Shown piece after piece: positions 33,927-38,082 of a stretch of DNA of 38,082 nt. Below the pieces are notes generated by a model that saw only the letters and a list, made by a program, of their open reading frames with translations, was not told the origin of the DNA and searched no databases. Origin of the DNA: Bacillota bacterium. Its GTDB lineage: Bacteria > Bacillota > Sulfobacillia > JAJYWN01 > JAJZPE01. The translations under genes and the position numbers were made by a program. Positions within the stretch are counted from its first letter, which is position 1, and each line of letters begins with the position of its first letter. The stretch is taken from NCBI GenBank assembly GCA_036504675.1, contig DASXUT010000151.1, positions 1 through 38,082 of the forward strand, in the 5' to 3' direction.

Positions 33927-35573
33927 TTACTCCACCGACATCAGATAGTAGTACAATGGCTGACCCCCGTGGTGCATCTCGATCTCCCGGTCCGGGTAGA
34001 CCGACCGGAGGCGGGTGGCGGCCGCCTCGGCCCGTTCGACCGAGACATCCGACCCGTAGAAGATGGTGATCACTTCGTCGTTCTCGTCAACGAGTCTCTC
34101 GGCCAACTGGACCAGGACCTCGTCGAAATCCTTGCCGACGGCCCTGATCTTGTCGTCACCGATGCCGATGATGTCGCCTTCGTTGATGGTCACGCCGTCA
34201 TAGGTCGTGCTTCGGACGGCATACGTGACTTCCCCGGTCTTGACCCGGCCCAGGGCGGCCTTCATCCGCTCGGTGTTGGCGGTCAGTTCCTGGCCGGGGG
34301 TCATGGCCAGGAGGGCGGCCACACCCTGGGGGATGCTCTTGGTCGGGATGATGTGAACGTCCTTGTCGCTCAGTTGCTTGGCCTGTTCGGCCGCCATGAT
34401 GATATTGCCGTTATTGGGCAGGATCAAGACCCGCCTGGCCTGGACCCGGTCAAGGGCCCTGACGATCTCCTCGGTGCTCGGGTTCATCGTCTGACCGCCG
34501 TCGACGATCTCGTCCACGCCGAGGCTCCTCAGGATCTTCTCGAGCCCGTCGCCCACGGCGACGGAGACGATGGCCACGTCCTTCTGCTCGGTCGGCAGAG
34601 GTCCCGGCAACGGCGGCTGGCCGTGGTCGACCGGCGCACCCTCGGCCGCCTCGGCCAGCCCTTCGTACTGTGCCTTCATATTCTCCACGGTGACCTCGGC
34701 CAACTGGCCGTATTTCAGGCAACAGCCGATGACCCGGTCCGGCGTGTTGGTGTGGACGTGGACCTTGAGGACCCGGTCCGAGCCCACGACCAGCAGGGAA
34801 TCGCCGAACTCGCCCAGGATTCCGCGGATCTCGTCGGCCGGCAGGTCCCGACCGCTGATCAAGAGCTGAGTGTCGTAGATGAACTTGATGTCGCCGAGGT
34901 CTTCGGAGACCTTGAACCCCGGGACCTTCTTGATCGCCGCCGTCCCCACCGCCGCCGGGTCTTCCAGGGCCCGCAGGGCTCCCGACATGAGGACGCAGAA
35001 ACCCTTGCCCCCGGCGTCGACCACCCCCGCCTGCTTGAGCACGGGCAACATCTCGGGAGTCCGTTCGAGGACCCGCTCCGCCTGGTTCAAGGCCTCACGC
35101 AGGACGGTCAGGCAATCGGCCCCGGCCCGGGCGGCGTGGATGGCCGCCTTGGCGTACTCGCGGGCGACCGTCAGGATGGTCCCCTCGACCGGCTTCATGA
35201 CCGCCTTGTAGGCGGTGTCCACCGCCTCCTGACAGGCCCAGGCCAACTCGGTCGGGCTGACCCGGTCCTTGCCGGACATCCCGCGCGCCAGTCCGCGAAA
35301 GATCTGTGACAGGATGACGCCGGAATTGCCGCGGGCACCCATCAATGATCCGAAGGACACGGCCTCGGCGACCTCCGACAGCTGGTCGCTCTTGACCCCG
35401 CTCATATGTTTGACGGCCGAGCGGACAGTCAGGGACATGTTCGTCCCGGTGTCCCCGTCCGGCACTGGGAAGACGTTGAGGGCGTCGACCTCGGCTCTGT
35501 TCTGTTCAAGGTAGTCGGCGGCGGCCGCGATCATCGCACGGAAGCCAGACCCGCCGAGGTGCTCGAAACTCAA
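33927..35573 (-). CDS. fakA: Fatty acid kinase subunit FakA (YloV)
   Basis: FakA phosphorylates fatty acids carried by DegV/FakB proteins, feeding acyl-phosphate to phospholipid synthesis. The 548-residue protein has an N-terminal DhaL kinase domain with metal-binding PVPDGDTGTNM (36-46), GARGNSGVILSQIFRG (79-94) and DAGGKGF. A middle domain follows with KVHVHT (His272, His274), then a C-terminal DegV-like domain (IVSVAVGDGLEKILRSLGVD, ILPNNGNIIMAAEQA, VHIIPTKSIPQGVAALLAM). Staphylococcal FakA has a zinc-site Cys ahead of the two His; the equivalent YDTQLLI here has Asp234. TTG follows GAGGAGGACCCGGGT. It is cotranscribed with asp23. Confidence 0.93.
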   Translation of the reverse strand: MSFEHLGGSGFRAMIAAAADYLEQNRAEVDALNVFPVPDGDTGTNMSLTVRSAVKHMSGVKSDQLSEVAEAVSFGSLMGARGNSGVILSQIFRGLARGMSGKDRVSPTELAWACQEAVDTAYKAVMKPVEGTILTVAREYAKAAIHAARAGADCLTVLREALNQAERVLERTPEMLPVLKQAGVVDAGGKGFCVLMSGALRALEDPAAVGTAAIKKVPGFKVSEDLGDIKFIYDTQLLISGRDLPADEIRGILGEFGDSLLVVGSDRVLKVHVHTNTPDRVIGCCLKYGQLAEVTVENMKAQYEGLAEAAEGAPVDHGQPPLPGPLPTEQKDVAIVSVAVGDGLEKILRSLGVDEIVDGGQTMNPSTEEIVRALDRVQARRVLILPNNGNIIMAAEQAKQLSDKDVHIIPTKSIPQGVAALLAMTPGQELTANTERMKAALGRVKTGEVTYAVRSTTYDGVTINEGDIIGIGDDKIRAVGKDFDEVLVQLAERLVDENDEVITIFYGSDVSVERAEAAATRLRSVYPDREIEMHHGGQPLYYYLMSVE

Positions 35574-35586
35574 ACCCGGGTCCTCC

Positions 35587-35949
35587 TCACTTGGCGTTGG
35601 CGACGTTGACCCCTTGGACGGTGATGTTGACTTGGGCCACGTTCAGCCCGACGGTGCTCTCCAGGGTGTATTTGACCTTGTCCCGGACGTTCCGGGCGAC
35701 CTCGGAGATCCTCGTCCCGTACCCGACCACCATATTGAGGTTGACGACGACGCTTTCCTGGTCGACGATGACGTCGACCCCCTTGGAGAGGTTCTCCCGC
35801 CCCAAAAGCTCGGCGATGCCGTCCTTGAGGCGGCGGGCCGACATGCCGACGATGCCGTAGCATTCAGTCGCCGCAACGCCGGCGATGGTCGCGATGACCT
35901 CGTCGGTGATGGCTATTCGGCCGAATTCAGTGGTGATTTCTTTCCCCAT
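35587..35949 (-). CDS. yloU: Asp23/YloU family protein
   Basis: A 120-residue Asp23/Gls24-family protein: FGRIAITDEVIATIAGVAATE, CYGIVGMSARRLKDGIAELL and VVVNLNMVVGYGTRISEVAR, followed by DKVKYTLESTVGL. Asp23 homologues are abundant cytosolic proteins that attach to the membrane through partners and relate to envelope homeostasis. The order yloU-fakA is conserved in Bacillota. ATG follows CGGGAGGGCAGACCC. No promoter is obvious in the 189 bp upstream. Confidence 0.95.
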   Translation of the reverse strand: MGKEITTEFGRIAITDEVIATIAGVAATECYGIVGMSARRLKDGIAELLGRENLSKGVDVIVDQESVVVNLNMVVGYGTRISEVARNVRDKVKYTLESTVGLNVAQVNITVQGVNVANAK

Positions 35950-35972
35950 GGGTCTGCCCTCCCGGGCCGCGT

Positions 35973-35999
35973 CTTGCCGCTCTTACCGCTCTTGCCGCT
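35973..35999. repeat. Three tandem 9-bp units upstream of yloU
   Basis: CTTGCCGCT, CTTACCGCT, CTTGCCGCT occur head to tail with one substitution. They lie in the leader of yloU, 24 bp before its ATG. No gene is visible between 35950 and 36141. Confidence 0.75.
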
Positions 36000-36141
36000 T
36001 GAGCCGGCAACACTGTTTCTCTGCCGGGGTCTATTTTTCCTGCCTTGCCTGGCGCGGATACCGCCGCTTGACGACCAGCAAAGGCTTGTCCCACGTAGCG
36101 CCGGGGGATTTTGTTAAGACTTGGTCATCGCTTTTGGTAAT

Positions 36142-36172
36142 AAAACAGGGCGGTTCTCAGCGAGCCGCCCTG
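36142..36172 (-). terminator. Rho-independent terminator after spoVM
   Basis: On the minus strand CAGGGCGG / CCGCCCTG (8-bp stem) is followed by TTTTATT. It starts 25 bases after the spoVM stop codon and ends that transcript before yloU. Confidence 0.88.
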
Positions 36173-36197
36173 GCGCGCGACCGGTCACCGGCGTTGG

Positions 36198-36278
36198 TCA
36201 TTTCCGGCCGAAGACCCTCAGGACGAGCCGGACGACCGGCGCCAAACCACGCGGAACCTTCAAGACATAGAATCTCAA
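36198..36278 (-). CDS. spoVM: Stage V sporulation protein M (26 residues)
   Basis: SpoVM is a tiny amphipathic helix that recognises the curved forespore membrane and recruits SpoIVA to begin spore coat assembly. The frame TTG AGA TTC TAT to TGA encodes 26 residues, exactly the B. subtilis length, starting MRFYVLKVPRGLAPVVRLVL and ending FGRK; B. subtilis begins MKFYTIKLPKFLGG. The conserved Pro9 is present. A strong ribosome-binding site AGGAGGGAGTCTC precedes the TTG, and a terminator follows. Its place between rpe and yloU is the same as in Bacillus. No sigma-E promoter is evident just upstream, so it may be cotranscribed with the preceding small membrane gene. Confidence 0.92.
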   Translation of the reverse strand: MRFYVLKVPRGLAPVVRLVLRVFGRK

Positions 36279-36311
36279 GAGACTCCCTCCTGTCACCGCA
36301 TCCACGTCCCA

Positions 36312-36473
36312 CTAACCTTGAAAGACGTACCACCCGAGCCAAGCCAGGGCCACCCCACAAAGAACGATCCAGAACCAGGCCGGCAAAGAGGCCAAGATCA
36401 AGACCCCGCCGAGGAAGAGTAGGATGCCTCCGAGGATCCTCGACCGCCGGTCACGCGAACCTGCCCAGCGCAT
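36312..36473 (-). CDS. Small membrane protein upstream of spoVM, unknown function
   Basis: A 53-residue protein: basic start MRWAGSRDRRSR, then two hydrophobic segments (ILGGILLFLGGVLILASLP and WFWIVLCGVALAWLGWYVF), so probably a two-helix membrane hairpin. ATG 36473 lies after GAGGGGTTGGATCGC; a longer in-frame start at 36563 adds 30 hydrophilic residues and is less likely. I do not recognise the family. It sits 33 bp before spoVM and behind the rpe terminator, so it may be part of a two-gene sporulation transcript. Confidence 0.65.
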   Translation of the reverse strand: MRWAGSRDRRSRILGGILLFLGGVLILASLPAWFWIVLCGVALAWLGWYVFQG

Positions 36474-36576
36474 GCGATCCAACCCCTCGCCCTCATCTTG
36501 CCGTATATGATATTCGGTCGCCCCAGAGAGGTTCGCCCGGTTTCCCGGAACGGCGACGCCCAAGGAAGTTGACAGA

Positions 36577-36601
36577 ATAAGCCCCCGGCGGGCCGGGGGC
36601 T
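36577..36601 (-). terminator. Rho-independent terminator after rpe
   Basis: On the minus strand AGCCCCCGG / CCGGGGGCT (9-bp stem, loop CCCG) is followed by TATTCT. It lies about 43 bases after the rpe stop codon. Confidence 0.82.
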
Positions 36602-36643
36602 CTGCGAGTCATGGATATTGGCCGTCCGCCAAAGGTCGCCTCG

Positions 36644-37306
36644 TCAAGAGGCCGTCCGGGCGGCATCGGCTCGCTCACGGATTTGGGCCATCGCCGCCAG
36701 TGGGTCGGCCGCGCCGAAGATGGCCGAGCCGGCGACCAACACCTCGGCGCCGGCGGCGGCCGCCCGGGCCACGGTCTCGGCATTGATCCCCCCGTCGATC
36801 TCGACGGCGAAGCCGTGCGGCCGGCCCGCCAGGGACCTGACTTTCGGCAGGACGTCGGCGATGAAGCCCTGCCCTCCGAAGCCCGGATTGACCGACATCA
36901 CCAGGACCAGGTCGACCTCGGACAGGTAAGGCTCGGCGGCCTCCAAGGGGGTCGGCGGGTTGACCGATACCCCCGGACGAACCCCCAGTTCGCGGATATG
37001 CCGGATCACCGCCAGCGGGTCGTCGGCGGCCTCGACGTGGACGGTCAAATAGTCGGCGCCGGCCTTGGCGAAGGGTTCGACGAAGTCCCCGGGGTGTTCG
37101 ATCATCAGATGAACGTCCAGCGGCAGACGGGTCACCCGGCGGACCGCCTTGACCAGCGCCGGACCGAAGGTCAGGTTGGGGACGAAGTGCCCGTCCATGA
37201 CGTCGACGTGGATCCAGTCGGCCCCGCCCCGTTCGACCATGGCCACTTCCTCGGCCAACCGGGCGAAATCGGCCGACAGGAGCGAGGGGGCGATCTTGAC
37301 GGGCAT
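36644..37306 (-). CDS. rpe: Ribulose-phosphate 3-epimerase
   Basis: Rpe interconverts ribulose 5-phosphate and xylulose 5-phosphate in the pentose phosphate pathway. The 220-residue TIM barrel has IAPSLLSADFARLAEEV, HVDVMDGHFVPNLTFGP (His33, Asp35), LDVHLMIEHP (His66), VMSVNPGFGGQGFI and VEIDGGINAET. All catalytic and metal residues are present. The gene follows rsgA, as in Bacillus, and is closed by a terminator. Confidence 0.97.
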   Translation of the reverse strand: MPVKIAPSLLSADFARLAEEVAMVERGGADWIHVDVMDGHFVPNLTFGPALVKAVRRVTRLPLDVHLMIEHPGDFVEPFAKAGADYLTVHVEAADDPLAVIRHIRELGVRPGVSVNPPTPLEAAEPYLSEVDLVLVMSVNPGFGGQGFIADVLPKVRSLAGRPHGFAVEIDGGINAETVARAAAAGAEVLVAGSAIFGAADPLAAMAQIRERADAARTAS

Positions 37307-37356
37307 CGATGGCGACCTCCCAAAGAGCTCTGCTGAGGCGGGGCCCTCAGTACCGC

Positions 37357-38082
37357 TCAGTACCGGTTGCGCTCGGCCTCCCGGGCCTCGCTCAGGAACT
37401 CAAGGTAGTGCTGATAGCGCTGACCGTCGATCCGGCCCTCGGCGACGGCCTCTTTGACGGCGCACCCAGGCTCCCGGTCGTGGAGACAACCGTCGAACCG
37501 GCAGTACCCCTCGCACGGGCGGAACTCCGGGAAGAGATCGGCCAGCCCGCGCACGGGCAGCCCCTCAAGCTCAACCTGAGTGAACCCCGGCGTATCGGCG
37601 ACCAGGCCTCCCCAGGCCCGCAAGAGCCTGACATTCCGAGTCGTGTGCGTACCCCGCCCGACCTTGCGGCTCAGTTCGCCGGTGGACAGGCCGGCCCCGG
37701 GGATGAGCGCGTTCAGCAGGGTCGACTTGCCAACCCCGCTCTGCCCGGCCAGGACCGTCGTCCGGCCGGCGAAGGTCTCCCTCAGGGTCTCCAGGTTGAC
37801 CGACCATTTGGCGCTGGTCGGGATGATCCTATAGCCGGAACCTTCATAGTAACGGACGGCCTCGGCGATCTCCTCCTCGCTCAGGAGGTCGCACTTGTTC
37901 AGGCACAGGATGATGCCCAGGCCCTTCCGCTCGACCATGACCAGGAAGCGATCGACGAGGGCGAGGTTCTTGTCCGGGTCCCGCAAAGTGAAGACGATGG
38001 CCGCCTGATCGACGTTGGCCACCGGCGGTTTCCTGAGTTCGGTCGTCCGGGGCACGATCGTCTCGATGTAGCCGGCCCCCGG
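37357..38082 (-). CDS. rsgA: Ribosome small subunit-dependent GTPase RsgA, N-terminus beyond window edge
   Basis: RsgA is a circularly permuted GTPase that checks late 30S assembly. The frame is open through the right edge: GAGYIETIVPRTTELRKPPV is the end of the OB domain, so a GTG at 38055 is internal. Visible motifs: ANVDQAAIVF, G4 NKCD, G1 GQSGVGKSTLLN, G3 DTPGF, and the zinc domain FRPCEGYCRFDGCLHDREPG with its following Cys. The protein ends normally in YLEFLSEAREAERNRY. It lies 50 bp upstream of rpe. Confidence 0.96.
   Translation of the reverse strand, partial: PGAGYIETIVPRTTELRKPPVANVDQAAIVFTLRDPDKNLALVDRFLVMVERKGLGIILCLNKCDLLSEEEIAEAVRYYEGSGYRIIPTSAKWSVNLETLRETFAGRTTVLAGQSGVGKSTLLNALIPGAGLSTGELSRKVGRGTHTTRNVRLLRAWGGLVADTPGFTQVELEGLPVRGLADLFPEFRPCEGYCRFDGCLHDREPGCAVKEAVAEGRIDGQRYQHYLEFLSEAREAERNRY

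Noticed and set aside
35950-36141. rpmB (L28) on the plus strand before spoVM
   Set aside because: Translation of all frames shows no L28-like Cys or HSxxR motif.
38040-38055. GTG at 38055 as the start of rsgA
   Set aside because: The reading frame continues to the edge with OB-domain sequence (GAGYIETIVPRTTELRKPPV) typical of RsgA, so the true start lies outside the window.

Overview
This 38 kb window is a GC-rich piece of chromosome from an endospore-forming member of the Bacillota (Firmicutes). Two lines of evidence agree. First, gene order follows the Bacillus/Clostridia core: rsgA-rpe-spoVM-asp23(yloU)-fakA(yloV)-recG, then rsmD(ylbH)-coaD-sepM(ylbL)-ylbN-rpmF, fapR-plsX-fab-acpP-rnc-smc-ftsY, and ylxM-ffh-rpsP-khpA-ylqD-rimM-trmD-rplS-lepB-rbgA-rnhB-yraN-comM. 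Second, spore genes are scattered through it: spoVS, spoVM, gpr, an alpha/beta-type SASP and a csfG-like forespore RNA. The base composition, clearly above 60% GC, and the many TTG/GTG starts suggest a deep GC-rich class such as Symbiobacteriia, Limnochordia, Thermaerobacteria or Moorellia-like lineages; I cannot decide between them. I see no insertion sequence, phage, CRISPR array, tRNA or rRNA.

Layout. Nearly everything is on the minus strand, so the biological order runs from the right end to the left. 38082-36198: rsgA (cut by the window end), rpe, a small membrane protein and the 26-residue spoVM. 35949-31797: asp23, fakA and recG. 31530-29929 is a small sporulation island: a SASP gene behind a sigma-G promoter, the convergent plus-strand gpr protease gene, and upstream of gpr a short pyrimidine-rich RNA with a perfect sigma-G promoter and a strong terminator (csfG-like). 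29866-27527: rsmD, coaD, a coiled-coil protein and a sepM-like Lon protease. 27507-26720: a consensus promoter driving ylbN-rpmF. 26584-18559: a fatty-acid operon, fapR-plsX-fabH-degV-fabD-fabG-acpP-fabF-rnc. 18447-11293: spoVS (sigma-H promoter), smc, ftsY, ylxM, ffh. 11194-4899: ribosome, tRNA-modification and secretion genes, then RNase HII and an HD-GYP protein. 4798-2887: yraN and comM. 2791-2318: two small plus-strand genes. 2167-1: tdk and the start of a peptide-type ABC solute-binding protein cut by the left end.

How the genes work together. Membrane lipid supply is prominent. FapR would sense malonyl-CoA; PlsX, FabH, FabD, FabG, ACP and FabF make acyl chains. The DegV-family protein inside the operon and FakA at 33.9-35.6 kb are the two halves of a fatty-acid kinase, so exogenous fatty acids could enter at the PlsX acyl-phosphate step. 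SRP (Ffh, FtsY, YlxM) and signal peptidase handle secretion. RbgA, RimM, TrmD, RsmD, RsgA, L19, L32 and S16 serve ribosome assembly. Gpr and the SASP gene form a protease-substrate pair for spore germination.

Most of the window is conserved housekeeping DNA, and I do not see a wholly new system. The observations most worth checking are the csfG-like RNA, three sporulation-type promoters (one sigma-H, two sigma-G), a SepM-like protease without its PDZ domain, ligand-site changes in DegV, FakA and FapR, and a dyad lying over the fapR promoter.
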